From the NCBI GenBank assembly GCA_036273855.1, contig DASUGU010000136.1:62001-126000 (forward strand): a stretch of 64,000 nucleotides of DNA, in the 5' to 3' direction. A program made the translations under genes and the position numbers. A model generated the notes under the pieces. The model was not told the origin of the DNA. It saw only the letters and a list, made by a program, of their open reading frames with translations, and ran no database searches. Shown piece by piece: positions 41,464 through 49,907 of the stretch (position 1 is the stretch's first letter; every line of letters begins with the position of its first letter). The stretch is from DATEPR01 sp036273855 (GTDB lineage Bacteria; Actinomycetota; Actinomycetes; Mycobacteriales; Pseudonocardiaceae).

Positions 41464-42507
41464 TCAGGTTCGGGCGGGAGCGTCCTGCTGGGACCACAGG
41501 CCGGCCAGCAGTTCGTAGGACCGCTGCCGGTCGGCGGGGTCGTGCACCATCGTGGTGACCATCAGCTCGTCGGCCTCGGTGGCCGTCACCAGCGCCTCGA
41601 CGCCCCGCTTCACGGTGTCCGGCCCGCCGATGATGGTGCCGGTCCGCCGGTCGTCCAGCACGGCCTTGTCCACCTCGGTGTAGTGGTACGCGGCGGCTTC
41701 CTCCGGACTGGGCAGCAGACCCGGCCGTCCCTGGCGCAACCGCACGAACGACAGCCCGGTCGGCCCGGCGAGCCATTCGGCCCGCTCGTCGTCCTCGGCG
41801 GCGATCACGGCGGCCGCGATCATCAGGTACGGCCGCTCCAGCGCGGCGGACGGGGTGAACGTGCGCCGGTACAGCTCGGCGGCGGGCAGCGTGTTGGCCG
41901 CGCTGAAGTGGTGGGCGAACGCGAACGGCAGGCCCAGCATGCCGGCCAGCTGCGCGCTGTAGCCGCTGGAACCGAGCAGCCACACCGGCGGCTGGTTGCC
42001 GGCGGCCGGGATCGCGTGCACGCCACCGTCGGCGATACCGGCGGCCGGGTCGGCCCGGAAATACCGGATCAGCTCGCCCAGCTGCTGGGGGAAGTCGTCG
42101 GCCGACAGCGGCGCGGCGGACCGGCGCAACGCCTGCGCGGTCCGAGGGTCGGTACCGGGCGCCCGCCCCAGGCCCAGGTCGATCCGGTCCGGGTACAGCG
42201 CGGTCAGCATGCCGAACTGCTCGGCTACCACCAGCGGCGGATGGTTGGGCAACATCACACCGCCGGAACCGACCCGCATGGTCGACGTGGCCGCCGCCAC
42301 CTGCCCGATCAGCACGGCGGGCGCCGAACTGGCGATGCCCGGCATGTTGTGGTGCTCGGCCAGCCAGAACCGGTGATAGCCCAGCCGCTCCACGTGCCGG
42401 GCCAGGTCGATGGTGGCCCGCAGCGCCTGCGCGCTGGTCGACCCGGCGGCCACCGGGGCGAGGTCGAGCACGGACAGCGGCACCGGGGCCGAGATCGCAT
42501 CGGTCAC
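41464..42507 (-). CDS. Luciferase-like (LLM class) flavin-dependent oxidoreductase
   Basis: The 347-residue TIM-barrel protein matches the LLM subgroup of the MsnO8/YhbW type: SVLDLAPVAAGSTSAQALRA at the N-terminus, the HRFWLAEHHNMPGIASSAPA segment, RVGSGGVMLPNHPPLVVAEQ and IDLGLGRAPGTDP. It binds reduced FMN or F420. Such proteins are widespread in actinobacteria with unknown substrates. It is the sole gene of its unit, 83 bases upstream of the MFS gene on the same strand. Confidence 0.9.
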   Translation of the reverse strand: MTDAISAPVPLSVLDLAPVAAGSTSAQALRATIDLARHVERLGYHRFWLAEHHNMPGIASSAPAVLIGQVAAATSTMRVGSGGVMLPNHPPLVVAEQFGMLTALYPDRIDLGLGRAPGTDPRTAQALRRSAAPLSADDFPQQLGELIRYFRADPAAGIADGGVHAIPAAGNQPPVWLLGSSGYSAQLAGMLGLPFAFAHHFSAANTLPAAELYRRTFTPSAALERPYLMIAAAVIAAEDDERAEWLAGPTGLSFVRLRQGRPGLLPSPEEAAAYHYTEVDKAVLDDRRTGTIIGGPDTVKRGVEALVTATEADELMVTTMVHDPADRQRSYELLAGLWSQQDAPART

Positions 42508-42547
42508 GTCAGGTCCAACCCCACACCCGTGCCGAACCTTCCCGTGC

Positions 42548-43795
42548 TCAGAACAACTGGGTCAGCGAGTAGATCACCAGGCCGGCCAGCGCACCCACCA
42601 CGGTGCCGTTGATCCGGATGAACTGGAGGTCACGACCCACCTGGAGCTCGATCTTGCGGGACGTCTCCTGCGCGTCCCACCGGGCGATGGTGTCCGAGAT
42701 GAGCGTGGTGATCTCGGACGAGTAGTTGCGCACCACGTAGCCGGCCGCGTTCTCCACCCAGCTGTCGACCTTCTCCCGCAGCGGGTCCTCGCCGGCCACC
42801 CGGCCGCCCAGCGACATCAGCCCGTCGCGCACCTTCACCCGGAGCTGGCTGGACGGGTCCTCGGCCGCGTCCAGCAGCATCTTCTTGGCCTGGCCCCACG
42901 CCGAGCCGATCAGGTTGCGCACCTCGGGGTGCTCCAACACCTGGTGCTTGACCTGCTCGGCCCGCTTCATCGTGTCCGGATCGGTCTGCAGGTCACCGGA
43001 GAACTCGATCAGGAACGTGTCGATGGCCAGCCGCATCGGATGGTTGACGTCGGTCTTGACCGCCCACGCGAAGCCCAGCACCTCGTTGTAGACGCGGTCG
43101 GCCAGCAGCGAGTCGACGAACCTCGGCGACCAGCTCGGCGACCGTTCCGTCACCACCCGCAGCACGGTGGCGTGGTTGTCCTTCACCCAGTCGTAGGCCC
43201 GGTCGCACAGCAGGTCGACCAGCTTGTGGTGGGCCCCGTCGGACAGCACCTGCTCCAGCAGCTTGCCCAGCGGCGGCCCCCACGGCACGGCCATCACCCT
43301 GGCCACCACGGCCTGCTCGACCACCGCCTGCACGTCCTCGTCGCGCAGCACGGCCACCGCGCCGCGGACCATCGTGGCCAGCTCCTGGGTGACCCGTTCG
43401 GCATGCTCCCGCTCGGCCAACCAGGTGCCCAGCCGGGCGGCCAGACCGACTCGGCGCAACCGGTCCCGCACGACGCTCTCCGCCAGGAAGTTCGCACTCA
43501 CGAAGTCGCCCAGGTTCTCGCCCAGCGCGTCCTTGCGGGTCGGGATGATCGCCGTGTGCGGGATCGGCAGGCCCAGCGGCCGCCGGAACAACGCCGTCAC
43601 CGCGAACCAGTCCGCCAGCGCACCGACCATGCTGGCCTCGGCCGTCGCCTTCACGTAGCCGACCCAGGCCGGCCCGCCGAACACCGAGGTGAGGACGTAC
43701 ACGATCGCCGCCGTCAGCAGCAGCCCGCCGGCGATGAACTTCATCCGGCGCAGCGCGCGGCGCTTGCTCAGCTCGGCCGGGGTCAGTTGCTCCAC
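42548..43795 (-). CDS. DUF445 membrane-anchored protein
   Basis: The 415-residue product has an N-terminal hairpin of membrane helices (MKFIAGGLLLTAAIVYVLTS) followed by ASMVGALADWFAVTALFRRP, the DUF445 signature. A long alpha-helical middle (coiled-coil-like, rich in charged residues) and a C-terminal helix INGTVVGALAGLVIYSL anchor it again. It ends 40 bases before the luciferase-like gene on the same strand. The family is conserved but its function is not established. Confidence 0.88.
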   Translation of the reverse strand: MEQLTPAELSKRRALRRMKFIAGGLLLTAAIVYVLTSVFGGPAWVGYVKATAEASMVGALADWFAVTALFRRPLGLPIPHTAIIPTRKDALGENLGDFVSANFLAESVVRDRLRRVGLAARLGTWLAEREHAERVTQELATMVRGAVAVLRDEDVQAVVEQAVVARVMAVPWGPPLGKLLEQVLSDGAHHKLVDLLCDRAYDWVKDNHATVLRVVTERSPSWSPRFVDSLLADRVYNEVLGFAWAVKTDVNHPMRLAIDTFLIEFSGDLQTDPDTMKRAEQVKHQVLEHPEVRNLIGSAWGQAKKMLLDAAEDPSSQLRVKVRDGLMSLGGRVAGEDPLREKVDSWVENAAGYVVRNYSSEITTLISDTIARWDAQETSRKIELQVGRDLQFIRINGTVVGALAGLVIYSLTQLF

Positions 43796-43871
43796 ATCCC
43801 CATTGTGACCGCGTCCGGACAGTGCTGGGCGGTTTCGCCGTGGGCGGACGGCGATATGGCAGGGTCGAGGC

Positions 43872-45044
43872 GTGCGTCAGCCTGCTCTCGTGCCGCGGAT
43901 GCGGCCGTTCACGTCGACGATCTTCGCGGAGATGACCGCGCTGGCCCAGCGGACCGGGGCGGTCAACCTGGGCCAGGGCTTCCCGGACACCGACGGCCCG
44001 CCCGGCATGCTCGCCACCGCCCGCAAGGCCATCGCCGAGGGTGTCAACCAGTACCCGCCCGGCCCCGGCATGCCCGAACTGCGCCAGGCCATCGCCGAAC
44101 ACCGCACCCGGTACGGCACCGCGTACGACCCGGACACCGAGGTCCTGGTCACGGTCGGCGCGACCGAGGCCATCTCGGCGGCCCTGCTGGCGCTGGTCGG
44201 GCCGGGCGACGAGGTGATCGTGATCGAGCCGTACTACGACTCGTACACGGCCGCCGTGGCCCTGGCCGGCGCGAGCCGGCGAGTGGTCGGCCTGCGCTCG
44301 GACCCGGACGGCCGGTTCGCCCTGGACGGTGCCGCGGTGCGGGCCGCCGTCACCCCGGCCACCCGGGTCATCCTGCTCAACTCGCCGCACAACCCCACCG
44401 GCACGGTGTTCACCGACGACGAACTCGCCGAGGTCGCCGCCGTGTGCCGCGAGCACGACCTGGTCGCGATCACCGACGAGGTCTACGAGCACCTGGTCTA
44501 CGACGGCCGCGAGCACACCCCGCTGGCCACCATGCCCGGCATGGCCGAGCGCACGGTGACGGTGTCCAGCGCAGGCAAGACGTTCAACTGCACCGGCTGG
44601 AAGATCGGCTGGGCGTGCGGCCCGGCGCCACTGGTCGCGGCCGTGCGAGCCACCAAACAGTTCCTCACGTTCGTCGGCGGTGCGCCGTTCCAGCCCGCGG
44701 TCGCGCACGCGCTCCGGTCCGAGTTGCCCTGGGCGGCCGAGTTGCGCGACTCGCTGCAGAACAAGCGGGACCGCCTGTCCGCCGGCCTGGCCGACGCCGG
44801 GTTCGGCGTCCACCCGTCGGCCGGCACGTACTTCGTGTGCGCCGACGTCCGACCGCTGGGCTTCACCGACGGCGCGGAGTTGTGCTGGGCGCTGCCGGAG
44901 CGGATCGGCGTGGCCGCGGTGCCGGTGCAGGTGTTCACCGATCATCCGGACGAGTGGCGCCACCTGGTCCGATTCGCGTTCTGTAAGCGTGACGAGGTCC
45001 TCGACGAGGCCATTTCCCGGTTGTCCACACTTGGGGATAAGTAG
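43872..45044 (+). CDS. Class I PLP-dependent aminotransferase
   Basis: The 390-residue fold-type I enzyme has NLGQGFPDTDGPP near residue 37, PPGPGMPELRQAIAEH, the NSPHNPTGTVF Asn motif, DEVYEHLVYDG with the PLP Asp/Tyr, Schiff-base K236 in SSAGKTFNCTGWKIGW and a late RFAFCK Arg. It falls in the branch containing kynurenine/glutamine aminotransferases, methionine aminotransferase YbdL and DapC. The exact substrate cannot be fixed. The start is GTG 43872. Its last codons contain a DnaA-box-like sequence. Confidence 0.9.
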   Translation: MRQPALVPRMRPFTSTIFAEMTALAQRTGAVNLGQGFPDTDGPPGMLATARKAIAEGVNQYPPGPGMPELRQAIAEHRTRYGTAYDPDTEVLVTVGATEAISAALLALVGPGDEVIVIEPYYDSYTAAVALAGASRRVVGLRSDPDGRFALDGAAVRAAVTPATRVILLNSPHNPTGTVFTDDELAEVAAVCREHDLVAITDEVYEHLVYDGREHTPLATMPGMAERTVTVSSAGKTFNCTGWKIGWACGPAPLVAAVRATKQFLTFVGGAPFQPAVAHALRSELPWAAELRDSLQNKRDRLSAGLADAGFGVHPSAGTYFVCADVRPLGFTDGAELCWALPERIGVAAVPVQVFTDHPDEWRHLVRFAFCKRDEVLDEAISRLSTLGDK

Positions 45045-45061
45045 ACGAACCTGTGGACAAC
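45021..45061. other. Cluster of DnaA-box-like sequences in an inverted repeat
   Basis: TTGTCCACA (45021-45029) and its exact reverse TGTGGACAA (45052-45060) match the actinobacterial DnaA-box consensus. Between them TGGGGATAA (45032-45040) reads TTATCCCCA on the other strand. The outer boxes extend to a 9-bp dyad GTTGTCCAC/GTGGACAAC that could also act as a terminator between the convergent aminotransferase and CHAT genes. Confidence 0.5.
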
Positions 45062-47403
45062 TAGGCGCCGAAGCAGACGAAGCCCAGGTCACCGTGCTCG
45101 GCCTGGGCCATGGCCAGCGCCTCGGCCGGCCTGCGCCCGTCAGCCAGGCCGGCGTGCAGTGCGGTGACCAGCGGCACGGCTTGCCGGTCGGGCACGGGCA
45201 GCACGCTGCCGATCACCGAGGCGGTTCCGCAGCGCAGCAGCGCGGTGGCCATGCCGATCGCACCGCCGCCGGGCCACACCGCCGCCCGCCCGGTGTCGCA
45301 TGCGGACAGCACCACTCGGCGCGGCGGCCGGGGCAACCGCTGCACGTCGTACCCGTACAGCGGCCCGTCAGCCAGTTCCACACAGGAGAACAGCGGCTGA
45401 TCCTCCCGAAACCGACCGTGCGCCGCGACATGCACCAGGTCGGCACCGTCCATCGCGGCCAGCGCAGCCGGCACGGTCGCGGCCCGACCGGTCCGCAGCA
45501 CCCCGCCGTGCGCCGCGTGCAGTGACGCGGCCTCGCCCCGCGCGTGCCGCAACCGAGGTCCGGCCAACCACACCCGCCCGGCACCCACCTCACGATCCGA
45601 GGCGACCGCCCGCAACCAAGAACCCACCGACGGCGCCACCGACACGGCCCGCCCACGGCACGACGGCAACGCCGCCCACGGCACACCGTGCAACGCCCCC
45701 ACCGGCACCACCACCAACGGTCGCGACCCACCCAACGGCCCCAGCAGCGCATCCAACTCCGCCGCAGCCACCCGGATCGCCCTCGCCGACCCGATCCGCG
45801 CATGACACCGCAGCTGCCGCACGGCATCCGCCACCACCGGAACCGGCGCCAACCGATGAAACCGACACCGACCGTCCATTACGGACACAGCGCAGAACTG
45901 TCCATCATGGACCAGAAAGCTCACCAACGCGGTGCCACCACCCAGAGCGGCGGCCAACCCGGCGAACGTCCACTCGCCCCGACCGGGATCACCGGCCGCG
46001 CCAGCCAGATCCAGCGCCCTGACCTGCCGCTCCAGCCGCCGCACCCGGCCAGGCGACCGCCCGGACGACACCGCCGACCGCAGCGCCACCAACCGCTTGG
46101 CCTGCTCCGGATCGGCCGGCGGCAAGACAGCAGGCCGATCGATGGCCCGGCAGGCGTCCGTCCAGCGCAGCACGGTCCGCGCCCGCCCGCCGGCCAACGC
46201 CGCCCGCAGTCCCAGCTCGGCCAGTTCCACGGTGTGCCCGGCCATCCCGGCCCGCAGCTCCCAGGCGCCCATCGTGGCAGCGTCCCGACCCACGGCCCGC
46301 AACCCGGCCCGGCACGCGGCGAACGCCGCCCGCCGGTCCTCCGCCAACCGCGCCCTGGCCAGCCAACCCAACGCCCGCACCGGCGCCGGGCCGCTGTGCC
46401 GCCGCTCCGCCACCTCGGCCAGCAGCGCCACCGCGACATCCGGCGGCGCGTGGTCGGCCGCCGCGTACCGCAGTTCGGCGGCGGACAGCGCCCAGCCGTG
46501 CCGGTCACAGTCGGCCGCCACCCGCCGCACCACACTTGCCGGCCCACCCAACACCGCCAGCTCCACCGCCCTGGCCGCCGGCCGCCACGACGTCCGACCC
46601 TGCCGCCCGAACAACAACGCGGCCCGACCAGCAGCGGCCACGGCGATATCCGGCTGCCCGGCCCGAGCCGCACAGTGCGCCAAAGCCAGCGTCGCCTCAG
46701 CCAGCTTGGTGCCCCGGCCCGCTTTGGCCAGCAGACCGGCCGCCCTGGCCAGCACCGGCCGCGCCGCATCGGTCAGCCCGGCCGCCACCAAAGCCTGCGC
46801 CCGGTCCACCATCGCCTCCGGATGCCGGGCCGGGTTCACCCCCTGCGCCTCGGCCTCGTCGAACCGCCGCAACGCCAGCGGCAGATCACCGGCCTGCAAC
46901 GCCACGAAACCCCGGTTGTGCACGCACGCGGCCGCCCTGGCCCGTTCACCGATCGCCGCATAATTCCTGGCCGCAGAGCCGAAATCGGCATCCGCCTCCC
47001 GAAGCCGCCGCACGTACCCATGCGCCGTCCCGCGCCCCACCAATGCATTGGCCACCCAGCGACGATCATCGCCCAGCCCGGCCAACGCGGCGGTCAAGGT
47101 ATCCACAGCGACGTCGTACTCACCAACAGCGCACTGCAACAGTCCGGACAGACAATCCGCCCTGGCCAGGGCACCACCGCTCAACCCCGGCCGGGCAGCA
47201 GCCAGTTGCCGCGAGCATCCGGCCAACCGCCCCCGATCCAGCTCGATCCACGCGTGCGTCAGCCGGAACAACGGCAGCTCGGCGTGACCAGAACGCTCCG
47301 CCCGCCGAACCAACCGCCGCACACCGTCAGCCGCCTCGGCCAACCGCCCACGTTCCACCAGCGCCAACACCTCGCGGTGCCGGCGGGACAGGTCCCCGAT
47401 CAT
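45061..47403 (-). CDS. TPR-CHAT caspase-like protease
   Basis: The 780-residue product has an N-terminal half built of TPR-like helical pairs (for example RAAACVHNRGFVALQAGDLP) and a C-terminal CHAT domain. In that domain VPVGALHGVPWAAL precedes the catalytic His662 in LVHVAAHGRF and Cys702 in VLSACDTGRA, a 40-residue spacing as in active CHAT peptidases, with ATALLRCGTASVIGS following. There is no signal peptide. ATG 47403 overlaps the stop of the 136-residue gene (ATGA); GTG 47415 is less likely. CHAT proteases act in programmed death and immune signalling elsewhere; here it is last in an operon with a subtilase and a sigma factor. Confidence 0.92.
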   Translation of the reverse strand: MIGDLSRRHREVLALVERGRLAEAADGVRRLVRRAERSGHAELPLFRLTHAWIELDRGRLAGCSRQLAAARPGLSGGALARADCLSGLLQCAVGEYDVAVDTLTAALAGLGDDRRWVANALVGRGTAHGYVRRLREADADFGSAARNYAAIGERARAAACVHNRGFVALQAGDLPLALRRFDEAEAQGVNPARHPEAMVDRAQALVAAGLTDAARPVLARAAGLLAKAGRGTKLAEATLALAHCAARAGQPDIAVAAAGRAALLFGRQGRTSWRPAARAVELAVLGGPASVVRRVAADCDRHGWALSAAELRYAAADHAPPDVAVALLAEVAERRHSGPAPVRALGWLARARLAEDRRAAFAACRAGLRAVGRDAATMGAWELRAGMAGHTVELAELGLRAALAGGRARTVLRWTDACRAIDRPAVLPPADPEQAKRLVALRSAVSSGRSPGRVRRLERQVRALDLAGAAGDPGRGEWTFAGLAAALGGGTALVSFLVHDGQFCAVSVMDGRCRFHRLAPVPVVADAVRQLRCHARIGSARAIRVAAAELDALLGPLGGSRPLVVVPVGALHGVPWAALPSCRGRAVSVAPSVGSWLRAVASDREVGAGRVWLAGPRLRHARGEAASLHAAHGGVLRTGRAATVPAALAAMDGADLVHVAAHGRFREDQPLFSCVELADGPLYGYDVQRLPRPPRRVVLSACDTGRAAVWPGGGAIGMATALLRCGTASVIGSVLPVPDRQAVPLVTALHAGLADGRRPAEALAMAQAEHGDLGFVCFGA

Positions 47404-47810
47404 CCGACGAACCACGGCCCGACGGCGTCCGGCTCACCCGGCCGCCGCACCACCACACACAACGGCCCGCGCGGCAGGCCGGCGACGGCGAACCGCCCGA
47501 CGTCGTCCACATCGACGAGTCGCTCCCCGTCCGGCCACCGCACCGCCACCGCGCCGCCGGAGGCCAGCCCGGTCAACCGAACCGAGTCCGCGTCGACCTC
47601 CAGCTGCACGTCCACCCGGCACCGCCGATCGGCGAAGCCCACCAGGTCACCGGCGCCCCGGACGTGATCGCCGGCCACCAGCGCCAGTTCGGTCCATCCC
47701 CGAGCCACCAGACCACCGGCCCGCTCGGCATCCCGGCGTACCGCCGACGGCACCGGATCCCGCCGATCGAACGCGGCCGCCAACGCACGCAACAACTCCT
47801 GATCCGTCAC
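47400..47810 (-). CDS. Small adaptor-like protein between sigma factor and CHAT protease
   Basis: The 136-residue product starts at GTG 47810, overlapping the sigma-factor stop (GTGA), and ends overlapping the CHAT start (ATGA). The N-terminal 35 residues (LLRALAAAFDRRDPVPSAVR) form helices like short anti-sigma or sigma-partner segments. The C-terminal 85 residues are a beta-sandwich-like strand series (VRLTGLASGGAVAVRWPDG, GRFAVAGLPRGPLCVVVRR). No enzyme motif is seen. Tight coupling on both sides suggests that it bridges the sigma factor and the protease. Function is inferred from position only. Confidence 0.75.
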   Translation of the reverse strand: MTDQELLRALAAAFDRRDPVPSAVRRDAERAGGLVARGWTELALVAGDHVRGAGDLVGFADRRCRVDVQLEVDADSVRLTGLASGGAVAVRWPDGERLVDVDDVGRFAVAGLPRGPLCVVVRRPGEPDAVGPWFVG

Positions 47811-48325
47811 CAGCGCTCCAACCGCCGACGCAGCACAGCGAGACACCGACCGCGGGTCTGCCCGACACTCGCCGCCGGAATCCCCAATGCCCGAGCAGCT
47901 TGCGCGTACGACAGGTCGGGCGTGTAGGCGATCAGTCGCAACAACGCCCGGCACCGCTCCGGCAACCCGCGCAACGCCCGCCATACGGCGTCCCCGCCGG
48001 CCTCCGGACCATCCACCGCCAGCTCCATGGTGGACAGATCAACCGGAGGCTCCCGCCGCCGCACGGCCAGCACCCGCAACGACTCCCGCCGGGCAGTGGT
48101 CGTGAGCCAGGCCGCGACCCGATCCGGGTCACGCAGCCGGTGCAGATGCTGCGCCAGGCTCAGCCAGGTCGCCTGCGAGACATCGGCCGCGTCCGCGTCG
48201 GGCAGCCGGTGTGCCCTGGCCACCGCCCACACGACGCCCCGGTAACGGTCCACCAGCGCCCGCCAGGCGTCGGCGTCACCGGCCGCCGCCCGGCCGACCA
48301 GCTCGGCGGTTTGTTCCTCTGACAC
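47807..48325 (-). CDS. ECF-like RNA polymerase sigma factor
   Basis: The 172-residue product has sigma region 2 (AWRALVDRYRGVVWAVARAH, DADAADVSQATWLSLAQHLH) and region 4 (LPERCRALLRLIAYTPDLSYAQAARALGIPAASVGQTRGRC split), with no region 1 or 3. It belongs to the small ECF-type factors that accompany CHAT/TPR genes in actinobacteria. The start is GTG 48325, 42 bases after the stop of the subtilase gene on the same strand. No classical membrane anti-sigma factor is encoded nearby. The downstream small protein or proteolysis by the neighbours might control it. Confidence 0.88.
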   Translation of the reverse strand: MSEEQTAELVGRAAAGDADAWRALVDRYRGVVWAVARAHRLPDADAADVSQATWLSLAQHLHRLRDPDRVAAWLTTTARRESLRVLAVRRREPPVDLSTMELAVDGPEAGGDAVWRALRGLPERCRALLRLIAYTPDLSYAQAARALGIPAASVGQTRGRCLAVLRRRLERW

Positions 48326-48367
48326 GCACCGTCGGATGCAGTCCGGGCGAACCGCGCTCCGCCAAGA

Positions 48368-49540
48368 TCAGGAAATCGCACGAACGAGTGGCCGCCGCAC
48401 CACATCCCGTGCCTGGTCAGGGGACCTGCCGTCGTGCAGCGCCCGAGCCACGTCGGCCGCCACCCTGGGTGCCGCGAACGACGTGCCGCTCCAGGTCGCG
48501 GCGCCGTACACCCGGGTGGTGGTGCCCGGCGCGACGCCCTCCTCGCCGGGCAGCAGCCGCACGTAGCTGCTCACCACGTCCACACCGGGCGCCGCCGTGT
48601 CCACCCACGGGCCCCGGTTGGAGAACGACGCCGTGGACCCGTCCGGGCCGGTTGCCCCGACCGCCACTACCGAGGGCAGCGCGGCGGGCCAGAACGGCCG
48701 CTCGGTGCCGTTGTTGCCGGCGGCCGCTACCACGACGGTGTCCGGGTGCCGGGCGAGTTCCCTGGCCAGCACCGGCGGGCATTGGTCGTTGGCGGTCTGG
48801 CAGCCGGCCGTCAGCACCAGCACGTCGATCTTCCCGCCGTCCGCCGCCGCCCTGGCGTGCACCTGGCGCAGCGCCGTCGCGACGGTGACGTCGTCGGTCA
48901 GGCCGAGCGAGGACAGGCTGCGGTGGTGCCGGACCGTGGCGCCCGGCGCGTGTTGCAGCAGCACCCCGGCCACGAAAGTGCCGTGCCCGGCCTGCCGATC
49001 GCGGTCCCGCACGCACTCCGGGTCCAGCACCTCGGGCGACAGGCCCCACTCGGACAGCCACGGCCGGGGCGCGAACCACGGATGCGGGTCCAGCCCGGTG
49101 TCCAGCAACGCCACGGTCACCTCGGGCTGCCACGTCTCCAGCGGTGGTGCGGGCGGTTGCTCGGCGGGCCCGGCTTCCGCTCCGGTGCCGAACATGATGG
49201 GTGTGCCGAACATGATCGGGCAGCCCAGGTGCACGTGATGCGGTGCGACGCCGTCAGGCAGGTCGGCGGCCAGTTCGACGCAGCGCCGCCGCACGTCGGG
49301 CCGCACCCGCAGCCGCACCAGGTCACCGCCCGCCGCCGGCACCGCGCGGTCCAGCCGGGCGCCGAGCCGGTCGGTCGCGGCGACCACCGACTCCGGTGTC
49401 GCGACCAGTTCGCCCGCGTGCACCAGGGACTCCGCCGGACCGTCCGGATCGTGCAGCACGAGACCGTGCGAGTGGGGGCGCAGCCGGTCCAGCAGTTCGG
49501 TCAGCCGCATCGGGGTGTCGGGACGGTCCGTGCTGTTCAT
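48368..49540 (-). CDS. Intracellular subtilisin-like serine protease (S8)
   Basis: The 390-residue product has an intact triad: D147 in VALLDTGLDPH, H186 in GHGTFVAGV and S354 in SGTSFAAP, plus the oxyanion Asn in AAAGNNG (about 276). The first 135 residues form an N-terminal domain ending in a duplicated IMFGT motif (109-119). No signal peptide or propeptide with export features is visible, so it is probably cytoplasmic. ATG 49540 is used rather than an upstream start at 49594. It is the first gene of the operon with sigma factor, adaptor and CHAT protease, suggesting a two-protease cascade. Confidence 0.9.
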   Translation of the reverse strand: MNSTDRPDTPMRLTELLDRLRPHSHGLVLHDPDGPAESLVHAGELVATPESVVAATDRLGARLDRAVPAAGGDLVRLRVRPDVRRRCVELAADLPDGVAPHHVHLGCPIMFGTPIMFGTGAEAGPAEQPPAPPLETWQPEVTVALLDTGLDPHPWFAPRPWLSEWGLSPEVLDPECVRDRDRQAGHGTFVAGVLLQHAPGATVRHHRSLSSLGLTDDVTVATALRQVHARAAADGGKIDVLVLTAGCQTANDQCPPVLARELARHPDTVVVAAAGNNGTERPFWPAALPSVVAVGATGPDGSTASFSNRGPWVDTAAPGVDVVSSYVRLLPGEEGVAPGTTTRVYGAATWSGTSFAAPRVAADVARALHDGRSPDQARDVVRRPLVRAIS

Positions 49541-49907
49541 GGGGACACCGTGCCGAAGGCGCCGCCGACGCGCCGGTTCGACGGCCGAAATCACCCGATG
49601 TAGTGGCGATCAAGGGCACCCACGGCGAGTGGACGCTGCGTGGCCGGTGTCCGCCGGATGGCCGCCGCGATCCGTCCTTCTGGGTGGATCACGCCCCGTA
49701 CCGGCGAAAACGGGTCTGGCGGTGCTAGACATGACGGCGTCAGAATCGTCCCCCACCACCCGGTGGGGGACGCCCACCCGGCCACTGGCAGTCATCGCCC
49801 TCGCGCGCCCACCCAGCTACCCGGCCTGCCACCGCGCCCGGCCAGGCCGGGACCTCGTCCCGGTGCCGTGTGCCCCACGGCGCCGGGACACCCCATAACC
49901 TGATCAC
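49541..49907. promoter_or_regulatory. Divergent regulatory region with a perfect hairpin
   Basis: This 367-base gap separates the subtilase operon (leftward) from the PP2C-like gene (rightward). CGTCCCCCACC (49747-49757) pairs perfectly with 49762-49772 around a four-base loop. An extended -10-like TGCTAGACA (49723-49731) lies just upstream, so the hairpin would sit near the 5' end of a rightward transcript. No coding frame in the gap is convincing. Confidence 0.45.

Noticed and set aside
45544..47667. A 707-codon frame opposite the CHAT gene
   Set aside because: The frame is rich in Arg, Pro, His and Gln typical of antisense GC-rich DNA; the minus strand shows the catalytic His and Cys motifs.
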